Origin: Glandiceps talaboti
Taxonomy: Eukaryota; Hemichordata; Enteropneusta; Spengelidae
Assembly (NCBI RefSeq): GCF_964340395.1
Contig: NC_135554.1
Span: forward strand, 16,035,592-16,099,591
Direction: 5' to 3'
DNA length: 64,000 bases
The notes under the pieces: generated by a model
Databases searched by the model: none
What the model was told of the DNA's origin: nothing
The model's input: only the letters and a program-made list of their open reading frames with translations
Position numbers and translations under genes: made by a program
Part shown: piece by piece, positions 1 through 13,400 of the stretch
Layout: every line of letters starts with the position of its first letter
Numbering within the stretch: position 1 is the first letter of the stretch

Positions 1-241
1 TGTTATATGTACACTATATTCTCCGTGAAATATTGTTTACTGATTTCTTTTCCTCATTTAGTTAACAGGCTAGTTATTTTGTTGTTCCATCAACATTTCT
101 TATTGCCATGCCAACATCACATTCATGAATTGACCTGACAACACCAATATGCACCAGTTTTGCTGTTTGACCAACATCATCGTTTCCATACAAGTGCAAT
201 TACATATTGTCTCTTTCCCTTGTGAACATTCACTCTTACAG

Positions 242-1442
242 CGCTCTCATTACCATATGACATTCATGTTGTAAGCATCACAAAAAGTCAGGCTACTGTC
301 AAGGGAAAATACAATATAAGTACATCTTCTGCTATGCCAATTTTAGGTTAGTATGGGTCGCTAGTCCAAAACCATGTGATACGATCTAGGCCAATGAGAG
401 AATGTTTTTTGATATCGACGTCTTATACTTACAAATAATTGGGTTTACTTTTTTGGTAAGGTGTACCACTGCCCAAGGATATATCTATTGGAGATATAAC
501 TAGTGATGCAGTTACTGTGTCCTGGACCAATCCTGAAGATGTCCACCTTATCGGGACCATTGTGGTGCAATACAAGACCGATGATAGTGATGTATGGACC
601 AATGTAACTGTGACTCCTCAAGCTGATTCAGTGACATTGTCAAATCTGGAGCCTGGTAGAACATACATTTTACGTATTGTAGTTGAGAGTCCAGATGGTT
701 CAGATAGCAGTACATCAACTCCTTTAACTTTCACCACTGGTATGTAAATCAAGATTTATTTACAATGATCATTTTCATCAACTTGGTGTGTATAATACAA
801 TATAGAACATCAAATGCATCTTTACTTTAGGTTTTCCCTTTCTCGTTTCCTTTTACTCATTACGAATTTAAAACATTACATTTGCTAGCTTTCATCATAA
901 AGATAAGATATTGAATATTTCATAATAATTCCATTTTGATATACTAGTTTCAATTGATACTTTTTTCATTTTCGGTCAACATTTTAGAGTACCATGTACC
1001 ACATGACTTGACTGTCGTGGACATCACAACCAAGGAAGCCTCTGCTACGTGGTCCATATATTTAGTATCAACTGGACACCTGTAGATGATAAACTTAATA
1101 TAATGTTCGCTATCTTATACAGTAGTTTAAATGTATTTCTTTTTACAATACTTTGGTAAGGTTTACCATTGCCAACAGGAGTAACTATTGGAAACATTAC
1201 CGGTGATGGAGCTACTGTGTCCTGGACTAACCCCGAAGATGGTAATAACTTGGTTGGAAACATTATAATACAATACAAAACAGATGATAGTGATACATGG
1301 ACCAACGTAACTGTGACTCCTCCAGCTGATTCGGTGAGATTGTCAGATCTGGAAGACGGCAAAAAGTACACTGTACGTATTGTAGTAGAGACTGCAGATG
1401 GTTCAGTTAGCAGTATAACGACTCCTGTCACTTTTGTAACAG
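242..1442 (+). CDS. Array unit 1: FN3 exons (half exon, A and B)
   Basis: Exons: 242-346 (35-codon half FN3), 461-739 (FN3 A, 93 codons) and 1161-1442 (FN3 B, 94 codons). Exon A has the FN3 B-strand Trp in 'VSWTNPED', the C-strand 'IVVQYK' and the F-strand 'YILRIVV'. Exon B has 'VSWTNPED', 'IIIQYK' and 'YTVRIVV'. Each exon begins after an AG with two bases of a split codon and ends one base into a codon before GT, so all are phase 1-1. The antisense reading frame over exon B is only a shadow of this coding strand. Confidence 0.85.
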
Positions 1443-4400
1443 GTATGGACTTCACGTTTTGTTTTGATTAATTGTTTGATGAGATTTGAACATATCTAGT
1501 TTAGATAAGAGACAATCAACACAATAACATTCTATAATCTTATATGTACACTATATTCTCCGTGAAATATTGTTTACTGATTTCTTTTCCTCATTTAGTT
1601 AACAGGCTAGTTATTTTGTTGTTCCATCAACATTTCTTATTGCCATGCCAACATCACATTCATGAATTGACCTGACAACACCAATATGCACCAGTTTTGC
1701 TGTTTGACCAACATCATCGTTTCCATACAAGTGCAATTACATATTGTCTCTTTCCCTTGTGAACATTCACTCTTACAGCGCTCTCATTACCATATGACAT
1801 TCATGTTGTAAGCATCACAAAAAGTCAGGCTACTGTCAAGGGAAAATACAATATAAATACTGCTTCTGCTATGCCAATTTTAGGTTAGTATGGGTCGCTA
1901 GTCCAAAACCATGTGATACGATCTAGGCCAATGAGAGAATGTTTTTTGATATCGACGTCTTATACTTACAAATAATTGGGTTTACTTTTTTGGTAAGGTG
2001 TACCACTGCCCAAGGATATATCTATTGGAGATATAACTAGTGATGCAGTTACTGTGTCCTGGACCAATCCTGAAGATGTCCACCTTATCGGGACCATTGT
2101 GGTGCAATACAAGACCGATGATAGTGATGTATGGACCAATGTAACTGTGACTCCTCAAGCTGATTCAGTGACATTGTCAAATCTGGAGCCTGGTAGAACA
2201 TACATTTTACGTATTGTAGTTGAGAGTCCAGATGGTTCAGATAGCAGTACATCAACTCCTTTAACTTTCACCACTGGTATGTAAATCAAGATTTATTTAC
2301 AATGATCATTTTCATCAACTTGGTGTGTATAATACAATATAGAACATCAAATGCATCTTTACTTTAGGTTTTCCCTTTCTCGTTTCCTTTTACTCATTAC
2401 GAATTTAAAACATTACATTTGCTAGCTTTCATCATAAAGATAAGGTATTGAATATTTCATAATAAATCCTTTTTGATATACTAGTTTCAATTGATACTTT
2501 TTTCATTTTCGGTCAACATTTTAGAGTACCATGTACCACATGACTTGACTGTCGTGGACATCACAACCAAGGAAGCCTCTGCTACGTGGTCCATATATTT
2601 AGTATCAGCTGGATACCTATAGATGATAAACTTAATATAATGTTCGCTATCTTATACAGTAGTTTAAATGTATTTCTTTTTACAATACTTTGGTAAGGTT
2701 TACCATTGCCAACAGGAGTAACTATTGGAAACATTACCGGTGATGGAGCTACTGTGTCCTGGACTAACCCCGAAGATGGTAATAACTTGGTTGGAAACAT
2801 TATAATACAATACAAAACAGATGATAGTGATACATGGACCAACGTAACTGTGACTCCTCCAGCTGATTCGGTGAGATTGTCAGATCTGGAAGACGGCAAA
2901 AAGTACACTGTACGTATTGTAGTAGAGACTGCAGATGGTTCAGTTAGCAGTGTAACGACTCCTGTCACTTTTGTAACAGGTATGGACTTCACGTTTTGTT
3001 TTGATTAATTGTTTGATGAGATTTGAACATATCTAGTTTAGATAAGAGACAATCAACACAATAACATTCTATAATCTTATATGTACACTATATTCTCCGT
3101 GAAATATTGTTTACTGATTTCTTTTCCTCATTTAGTTAACAGGCTAGTTATTTTGTTGTTCCATCAACATTTCTTATTGCCATGCCAACATCACATTCAT
3201 GAATTGACCTGACAACACCAATATGCACCAGTTTTGCTGTTTGACCAACATCATCGTTTCCATACAAGTGCAATTACATATTGCCTCTTTCCCTTGTGAA
3301 CATTCACTCTTACAGCGCTCTCATTACCATATGACATTCATGTTGTAAGCATCACAAAAAGTCAGGCTACTGTCAAGGGAAAATACAATATAAATACTGC
3401 TTCTGCTATGCCAATTTTAGGTTAGTATGGGTCGCTAGTCCAAAACCATGTGATACGATCTAGGCCAATGAGAGAATGTTTTTTGATATCGACGTCTTAT
3501 ACTTACAAATAATTGGGTTTACTTTTTTGGTAAGGTGTACCACTGCCCAAGGATATATCTATTGGAGATATAACTAGTGATGCAGTTACTGTGTCCTGGA
3601 CCAACCCTGAAGATGTCCACCTTATCGGGACCATTGTGGTGCAATACAAGACCGATGATAGTGATGTATGGACCAATGTAACTGTGACTCCTCAAGCTGA
3701 TTCAGTGACATTGTCAAATCTGGAGCCTGGTAGAACATACATTTTACGTATTGTAGTTGAGAGTCCAGATGGTTCAGATAGCAGTACATCAACTCCTTTA
3801 ACTTTCACCACTGGTATGTAAATCAAGATGTACTTACAATAATCATTTTCATCAACTTGGTGTGTATAATACAATATAGAACATCAAATGCATCTTTACT
3901 TTAGGTTTTCCCTTTCTCGTTTCGTCTTACTCATTACGAATTTAAAACATTACATTTGCTAGCTTTCATCATAAAGATAAGATATTGAATATTTCATAAT
4001 AAATCCTTTTTGATATACTAGTTTCAATTGATACTTTTTTCATTTTCGGTCAACATTTTAGAGTACCATGTACCACATGACTTGACTGTCGTGGACATCA
4101 CAACCAAGGAAGCCTCTGCTACATGGTCCATATATTTAGTATCAGCTGGATACCTGTAGATGATAAACTTAATATAATGTTCCCTATCTTATACAGTAGT
4201 TTAAATGTATTTCTTTTTACAATACTTTGGTAAGGTTTACCATTGCCAACAGGAGTAACTATTGGAAACATTACCGGTGATGGAGCTACTGTGTCCTGGA
4301 CTAACCCCGAAGATGGTAATAACTTGGTTGGAAACATTATAATACAATACAAAACAGATGATAGTGATACATGGACCAACGTAACTGTGACTCCTCCAGC

Positions 4401-7400
4401 TGATTCGGTGAGATTGTCAGATCTGGAAGACGGCAAAAAGTACACTGTACGTATTGTAGTAGAGACTGCAGATGGTTCAGTTAGCAGTGTAACGACTCCT
4501 GTCACTTTTGTAACAGGTATGGACTTCACGTTTTGTTTTGATTAATTGTTTGATGAGATTTGAACATATCTAGTTTAGATAAGAGACAATCAACACAACA
4601 ACATTCTATAATCTTATATGTACACTATATTCTCCGTGAAATATTGTTTACTGATTTCTTTTCCTCATTTAGTTAACAGGCTAGTTATTTTGTTGTTCCA
4701 TCAACATTTCTTATTGCCATGCCAACATCACATTCATGAATTGACCTGACAACACCAATATGCACCAGTTTTGCTGTTTGACCAACATCATCGTTTCCAT
4801 ACAAGTGCAATTACATATTGTCTCTTTCCCTTGTGAACATTCTCTCTTACAGCGCTCTCATTACCATATGACATTCATGTTGTAAGCATCACAAAAATTC
4901 AGGCTACTGTCAAGGGAAAATACAATATAAATACTGCTTCTGCTATGCCAATTTTAGGTTAGTATGGGTCGCTAGTCCAAAACCATGTGATACGATCTAG
5001 GCCAATGAGAGAATGTTTTTTGATATCGACGTCTTATACTTACAAATAATTGGGTTTACTTTTTTGGTAAGGTGTACCACTGCCCAAGGATATATCTATT
5101 GGAGATATAACTAGTGATGCAGTTACTGTGTCCTGGACCAATCCTGAAGATGTCCACCTTATCGGGACCATTGTGGTGCAATACAAGACCGATGATAGTG
5201 ATGTATGGACCAATGTAACTGTGACTCCTCAAGCTGATTCAGTGAAATTGTCAAATCTGGAGCCTGGTAGAACATACATTTTACGTATTGTAGTTGAGAG
5301 TCCAGATGGTTCAGATAGCAGTACATCAACTCCTTTAACTTTCACCACTGGTATGTAAATCAAGATGTATTTACAATGATCATTTTCATCAACTTGGTGT
5401 GTATAATACAATATAGAACATCAAATGCATCTTTACTTTAGGTTTTCCCTTTCTCGTTTCCTTTTACTCATTACGAATTTAAAACATTACATTTGCTAGC
5501 TTTCATCATAAAGATAAGATATTGAATATTTCATAATAAATCCTTTTTGATATACTAGTTTCAATTGATACTTTTTTCATTTTCGGTCAACATTTTAGAG
5601 TACCATGTACCACATGACTTGACTGTCGTGGACATCACAACCAAGGAAGCCTCTGCTACGTGGTCCATATATTTAGTATCAACTGGACACCTGTAGATGA
5701 TAAACTTAATATAATGTTCGCTATCTTATACAGTAGTTTAAATGTATTTCTTTTTACAATACTTTGGTAAGGTTTACCATTGCCAACAGGAGTAACTATT
5801 GGAAACATTACCGGTGATGGAGCTACTGTGTCCTGGACTAACCCCGAAGATGGTAATAACTTGGTTGGAAACATTATAATACAATACAAAACAGATGATA
5901 GTGATACATGGACCAACGTAACTGTGACTCCTCCAGCTGATTCGGTGAGATTGTCAGATCTGGAAGACGGCAAAAAGTACACTGTACGTATTGTAGTAGA
6001 GACTGCAGATGGTTCAGTTAGCAGTGTAACGACTCCTGTCACTTTTGTAACAGGTATGGACTTCACGTTTTGTTTTGATTAATTGTTTGATGAGATTTGA
6101 ACATATCTAGTTTAGATAAGAGACAATCAACACAACAACATTCTATAATCTTATATGTACCCTATATTCTCCGTGAAATATTGTTTACTGATTTCTTTTC
6201 CTCATTTAGTTAACAGGCTAGTTATTTTGTTGTTCCATCAACATTTCTTATTGCCATGCCAACATCACATTCATGAATTGACCTGACAACACCAATATGC
6301 ACCAGTTTTGCTGTTTGACCAACATCATCGTTTCCATACAAGTGCAATTACATATTGTCTCTTTCCCTTGTGGACATTCACTCTTACAGCGCTCTCATTA
6401 CCATATGACATTCATGTTGTAAGCATCACAAAAAGTCAGGCTACTGTCAAGGGAAAATACAATATAAATACTGCTTCTGCTATGCCAATTTTAGGTTAGT
6501 ATGGGTCGCTAGTCCAAAACCATGTGATACGATCTAGGCCAATGAGAGAATGTTTTTTGATATCGACGTCTTATACTTACAAATAATTGGGTTTACTTTT
6601 TTGGTAAGGTGTACCACTGCCCAAGGATATATCTATTGGAGATATAACGAGTGATGCAGTTACTGTGTCCTGGACCAACCCTGAAGATGTCCACCTTATC
6701 GGGACCATTGTGGTGCAATACAAGACCGATGATAGTGATGTATGGACCAATGTAACTGTGACTCCTCAAGCTGATTCAGTGACATTGTCAAATCTGGAGC
6801 CTGGTAGAACATACATTTTACGTATTGTAGTTGAGAGTCCAGATGGTTCAGATAGCAGTACATCAACTCCTTTAACTTTCACCACTGGTATGTAAATCAA
6901 GATTTACTTACAATGATCATTTTCATCAAATTGATGTGTATAATATAATATAAGATATCAAATGCATCGTTACTTTAGGCTTTCCTTTTCTCGTTTCCTT
7001 TTACTCATTACGAACTTAAAACATTACATTTGCTAGCATTCATCATAAAGATCAGATATTGAATATTTCATAATAAATCCTTTATATACTAGTTTTAATT
7101 GATAAGTGTTTCATTTTCGGTCAACATTTTAGAGTACCATGTACCACATGACTTGACTGTCGTGGACATCACCACCAGGGGAGCCACTGCTACGTGGTCC
7201 ATAGATCCAGCAACCACTTTATCAAGTGTCTCTGTACAGTATAAAGCTGGCGTGAGTGGTCATTGGATAACTGCCGCAACCCTTTCTGTCACAACGACAT
7301 CCTTCAGTCTCACTGGTCTTAGCGTGAATACTGTGTATACAGTAAGACTTGTATCTACAAATGTTGGTGCTCACGAGAACATGACGTCAGAGGAAGTCAC

Positions 7401-10400
7401 CTTCACAACAGAAGGTAATGATGAATTGAATCTGCGTGCGTGTCTGTCTGTGTGTGTGTGTGTGTGGGGGGGGGGTGTAGGAAATTGTACTAAATAGCCA
7501 ATTTCTGAATGTGTTTGTATTTGTAAACATATAAATACTCGTACTTTGTTTACAGAGGTTCATTTTGATTTGAATGTCTCCCATTGGGTAGATGTGTCAG
7601 TTTTGTGGTTAGATGGGTTTGACGCAGAAGTGGTGAGGGTGTTGTTAAGATTCAAAGCAGAGAAAATATGTAGTCTGTGCATAATAAGTACTAGTATTCC
7701 GCTTCAACTAGTTCCAACAAGCGTTCACGGCGTCAATTGTGTTTTCGGGTACATTCTTGAGATAAGGTACATGTATACTGAAATTTGTGTTTCAAATCAT
7801 GAAAATCATTTCAACCTGCCCAAGTTGATTGTCACACAGTATGAAGTTTGACCAATAATTGAATGCAATATGTGATGACGTACCAATTATTTAGAACATC
7901 ATGTAGGATATCATTTTGCTGATATTATGGTCATTTTAAAGACATTTATCTTTTCCATGTAATGCACTAACGAGACTTGTCTGCGTCGTCATTTCTTCCT
8001 AGCTGTACCTTTGCCTGAAGATATACAAATTACTGATGTGACAGATACCGGTGCCACAGTAACTTGGACCGTTCCTGAAGATGACATTCTGATTGGTCAT
8101 ATTACACTCCAATATAAGGCAGACGAGGAGAATCAGTGGCACAATGTCACAGTGACACCGACTTCTACTTCTGTGCAACTGTCTGATTTAAATGCGAATT
8201 CACACTACAAAGTTCGACTTATTGTTGCGAGTACAAGTGGACAGCATGAACGAACATCTGAATCATTTTCATTCACAACCAAGACAGGTATGTGTACATT
8301 GATGTGCCATAAAAAACATCTGAAAAATAAGCCCTACGATCTTGATACATTTCGAAATTTCGCTGCTTTTGAAATTTACGAAGTTTATTCGTTTAGAATT
8401 TCCGAAGCCTAGTCCAGAGCAGGATTGAATCTACTTTCATATTTCGATATTCCATTGTTTTGGTCAGTTTAGTTTCTTAGTCAATTTAGTTTCATAATCA
8501 TGATTTTGTCATTTGTTTCCCTGACATTTTAATGTCCGTGCGCCCTAAACAGATTTACCAGTACCTGAGAATGTCGAAGTAGGGGATATAACAAAGGACA
8601 GTGTCACTGTCACCTGGACCATCTCTCAAGACAACGTCGGCAGTGTAACATTACAATTCCAAGCCGATGGCGAAAGCCAGTGGCAAAATATATCAATATC
8701 ACTGCCAGCAAGTTCAGTAGAACTAACAGGTCTTGAACCCAGCACTCAGTATCACCTGCGGTTTGTTGTGTCAAGCCCAGACGGGCAAAGGAGTGCAACA
8801 TCTACAATCACGTCTTTCGAAACAGCAAAGGGTAAGTAAACAATATCAAATCATTGAAAAATAACCACAAAATATTTTGTTTAATGCCATGGTTATCATT
8901 GTTTGAATATCTAAATTGCCTTTTTGTATAGTAATTCGATTTATAGCTATACCAATTCGTATCGCATCAAAATAACTTTCGTATTAGAAGCACTGTCAAT
9001 TGTTTCCGAGCCTTGCTACCACTTGTCACTGCTGACAGGTTTACTTACCAAGACTGCGTGGACGGTAGAGGTGATACAACTCATTGTACATTACAGACAT
9101 ATGTATCGAATGCAAATCCCAATAGTCGTGACCCGCGTTTGTGTGTCATATACCTGGTAACATTAGTCCAATGCATATATGCACCCATCTATAGAAATCT
9201 AAGAAGTATAGGTTGCATTATATATTACTTTGGCATTATGTGCAACTAAATAGTGATTTGTCAAATCGAATGAAATTTGCACCATTGAAAACCCTGTAAG
9301 AGGGACAACATAATAACATGCATACCAATATTGTTTTCAGAACTACTTATACCGTCAGTTATACAAATCGTAGGCATCAGCACAACTGAAGCCACCGTCT
9401 CTTGGAGTGCGGAGCCAACATCGTCGGCAACAGGCTACATTATCCAATACAAGTTAGCAGCTTCAAACGATGACTGGAGCAACAGTTCTCTTATAAGTTC
9501 TTCTGAGGTGTCGTTTACCTTAACGGGACTTTCTGCCAGTTCTTCATACAATGTAAGATTACTCGTTACAGATGATGTACAAGGACTTACCAAAGAATCG
9601 AATATATATTCCTTTACAACCAAGAGTAAGTCACTTTGTCTGTATTTTCAACTTTTGTTTCTGTTTCTCGTGCAGTGTCTTGTGTTTGTGTATGTCATGT
9701 GTAAAATTCAGGAAACAGTAAGTTTATATTTTGTATGAGATTTGGATCATACCAAGGTATTGTTGATGGATGCGTCTGTATAGTTATGATGGTGCAGAAC
9801 ACGTGACAAAACAAACACTGTCATGTTGTAGGACAATATAGACATAGTATTGATCTGATATTGTTCAGTCAATACTTGTTTTTGTACATACTATTATAAG
9901 GACCACATATTAATGAGCCTATTTCTGTTTTTAGTACCCTTGTCTTGATCACTGCTATCATTTGAAATAATATTTTTGGGTGGTGAAATCGGTAAACCCC
10001 ATCGGTAATTTATTCAACTTTGAAATTCTGTTAAGAAACCTTCCTACATGCACTTGACACGTGTTCAGTCAGTTGGTGTATGGGAAAACCTCTTGTAATG
10101 ATGTCATGAATAACAATCTATTGTCTTTAACAAATGCAAAGAGTGTTAAATTAATACAAATAGGTTAGGGTATTCGTGATGGCATTGCACGAGGTTCAGA
10201 TCCAACAATACTACATTGTCAGTCTTCGCATAAGGACATACAGTGAAAATACACGGTTCTTGTTTTTTTTTTCTAGGTATACCTACTCCTACCAATGTCG
10301 TTGTTCAGCACCTGACTATATCTGCACAAATATCGTGGCACTTGGCTGAAGACTCACTCCACAACGTTGCGGGAATTATTGTGGAATTTACAATTGACGA

Positions 10401-13400
10401 CGGAAATATGCAGTGGGAAAATTCAGAGACTTTATCCATAGATGTCCGAAATTTCACTCTAACTGCACTCCAGCCTAATACTTCGTATCTGGTGAAAGTA
10501 GTTGCTGTTGATATTCATGGTTTATCAGAAGAAAGTGAAGTCATTCCTTTTAAAACATTAGGTAAACTGAGCAACTAAATATATGTACTAGTAAGACATT
10601 CATATCAAAAGTTATCCTACACTATCTTTATCAAGAGAATAACCTTTTTCTTTCATTTCCACATATAATATATGATTATTTCAGATTGGTTTGTCAAACT
10701 CAGAACCCCAGTTGCCGTCGTCGTTGTTTTTTTGGCATTGAGAGTAATAGCGTCTCATCTCTTAATGTCGAAATTGTTTATACTTCAAAATTGAATATTT
10801 TTTGCCACGTGATCCTCTCAACCAGGCATTTGATGAAATTGTTGCGAGTAACAATGTTGTATTTCCTACTTCTCAGCTATTCAAATGCCACGGATTAGTT
10901 TCATTTCACCACGACCACTAAGTATAATTCTTACTTGGACCATGGATAGTACAGATCCTAGTGTCGGTGTTATCTTACACTACAAAGAGGCCGGTACAGA
11001 TAATGAATGGACCAGTACGACCTTCACATCCGCCAGCTCAGGTTCATCCACTATGGAGAACTTGGTGCCCGCTACTGAGTATGAATACAAGTTTGATGTG
11101 CTTGTTTTCCCCAATCAAACCATTGCAGAGACAGCGTCTTACACAGTTACTACCCTAGGTAAGACTTGTCACAGCAACCACCTAATACAGAAGTTATACC
11201 AATGCCCTCTATAGGGCTTGACACAGCAACCACCTAATACACAAGTAATGCCAAAATCCCTGATAAGTTTTCAAACAGCGAACTATCTAATGTAGAAGTA
11301 GGACCCAACTCACGATAGGGCTTGACACAGAAACCACCTAATGTACAAGTTATTTCGAAAATAAATTAAAATATGTATAGAAACCATGCTTATATAGACA
11401 AATCTACAGTTCTGGGTATCTTCTACATAAAGGGATTACATCTAAGTGTCCTAAAGTGAAGTTAAGCTGAAAGATGTAATTTATTTTGATAAATGACTAA
11501 CTCATTATATTTACTGTTTCTCTAGCAATGTTACATCCACACAGTGTCACGTTTACGAATCAAACACATAACAGTGTAGTCGTCTCGTGGTCCCTGGATG
11601 AAGACTCGAACGTGGGATCGTTAGTTCTGCAATACCGGGAAGTCAGTCAGCGTGTCGCCAGGGAAACCGACCAAGCAGCTTGGCTAAATTCAACAGTGCT
11701 AGAACCTTCGACAACATCTTACAAACTGAGTAATTTGACAGAGAAAACTGACTACAACATACGTCACTATGTTGTTAGTTTAGACGGTACTCACACAGGT
11801 ATAACTGATGGCGAAACATTTAGCACACCAGGTATGAAAATCTAATCGCATTTGCATTCATCTTGCCAAATTAAAAGAGGCCGACTGCATATTTTTTTTT
11901 TATTCAATAAGTTTATTTTTTCGATGTCTATTTAACAAAACAAACACATTACTCGCTCCCATGTGATTTGCAAACTTCTCATTAATATTCTGAATAATAA
12001 TACGATGACGGCAGCAATTCCAGGCGTGTACGAGTACCACACAAATATTCTTATTCAGTTACGACTACATAATAAACTCTTCAATATCATTTCAGCTGCT
12101 CCGGCTATCCCCCTTCCAAGTCGTGTTGCCGTTACTAATATTGGACCCGGGGGCGCCACTGTCCAATGGGCGGTTCCAGATCCAACGGGTATTGCTTCTA
12201 TCGTCGTGCAATATCGTCCAAGTGGAACGGGGGGTGAGTGGATCAACGCTGTGGTTCTACCCCCGTCGTCTGGCTCCCATGATCTAACAGAACTGTCTAG
12301 TCAAACTTCGTACGAAGTTAGGGTACAGGTGATCAGTAGTGATGGCAGAACGGCAGAAACTGATCCAGTAAGCTTCGACACAGCAGGTAAGGGAATTCCA
12401 GGTGCACCTATAATAATCATATAAAGATCTTAAGATTTAGCACAGACGTTGGAGAAATATTTGTCATTTGATTATTTATTTTCTAAGAATGTATCTCTCC
12501 AAGGATGTAGTACAAAGCTACAACACCAACTTAGAATCATACTGAAGACCAACAAGCAACGAATGTATTGTTCCTTTGACTACTATAGGTTTTTTCCGAC
12601 ATTGGTACGACTTGAAAATAATGTTTAGATACCTAATGCGTATACGTGAATGAGAAGGCCGTGCCTATATTTCAACATGGTTTAGAAAGGTGTGCTTCTG
12701 GATCATTCGTAGGTCGAAATCGACACCATTGTGTTCCTCATAAACTTTACAACAATTGACTTCATTTGATGTAAGATAAAAAACTATACAATCTTCAGGT
12801 TTACCACTTCCATACAATGTCAAGACAGTAAATGTGACAGCCACGTCAGGTTGGGTGTCATGGAGCCTTGTTGAGAGGTCGGCAGTATCCGGCGTTGTAA
12901 TACAGTATACGTCAGATGGCGACCACTGGTCCCAGTCCTCCTTTATATATGTCGGTACCCACATTGCCGAACTATCACCTCTTGTACCCGGGTTGCCGTA
13001 CACATACCAATTTATTGTCGTAGCGAACGAACAGGATACAGCAATGTCGACATTTTACAGGTTGACGACAGGTTTGTCTTTCCGGATTGTTGTTTTGCAG
13101 ATGAGGCGCGCATAAATAATTAAAATTCGTGTAAATGTTATAATAAATGTTATAATACTACAGCATTTTAGGATGACGAAAAAAAGTTATTAACGCTCAA
13201 TTTTGAGTGAACTTTTCAATCATCAAACCAAAGTAAGCTAAACAATAGTAATGCAGATTACATGTAATGTACAATAAGTATACATTTTTGGAATACCACT
13301 GTGAGTAGTATGTCTATTAATAGGTATTGGAGTACTTGAATACACCCCTTTCATCATTAAATATTTCCCTTCGCTTGTTAGATAACTATGCATGTTAAAC

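Larger units (their letters stand above)
1..7130 (+). repeat. 1,537-bp tandem array, four full units plus a partial fifth
   Basis: The same sequence recurs at exact 1,537-bp spacing (landmark FN3 exon at 461, 1998, 3535, 5072 and 6609). Units run about 1-1537, 1538-3074, 3075-4611 and 4612-6148, with a fifth copy that diverges after about 6900. Introns and exons are nearly identical between copies, with only scattered single-base differences, so the duplications are recent or are being homogenised. Position 1 already matches the interior of the unit, so the array probably continues to the left. Each unit holds a half FN3 exon, an intact FN3 exon A, a dead FN3 exon C and an intact FN3 exon B. 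Every unit therefore adds whole phase 1-1 exons to the receptor. Confidence 0.95.

Noticed and set aside
1045-1455. 136-residue antisense frame over FN3 exon B, repeated in each unit
   Set aside because: It is the complement of a well-supported coding exon and is conserved only because the array is near-identical. It has no domain.
7546-7851. 101-residue open frame in an intron
   Set aside because: No FN3 or other recognisable motif, and wrong phase for the flanking phase 1 exons.
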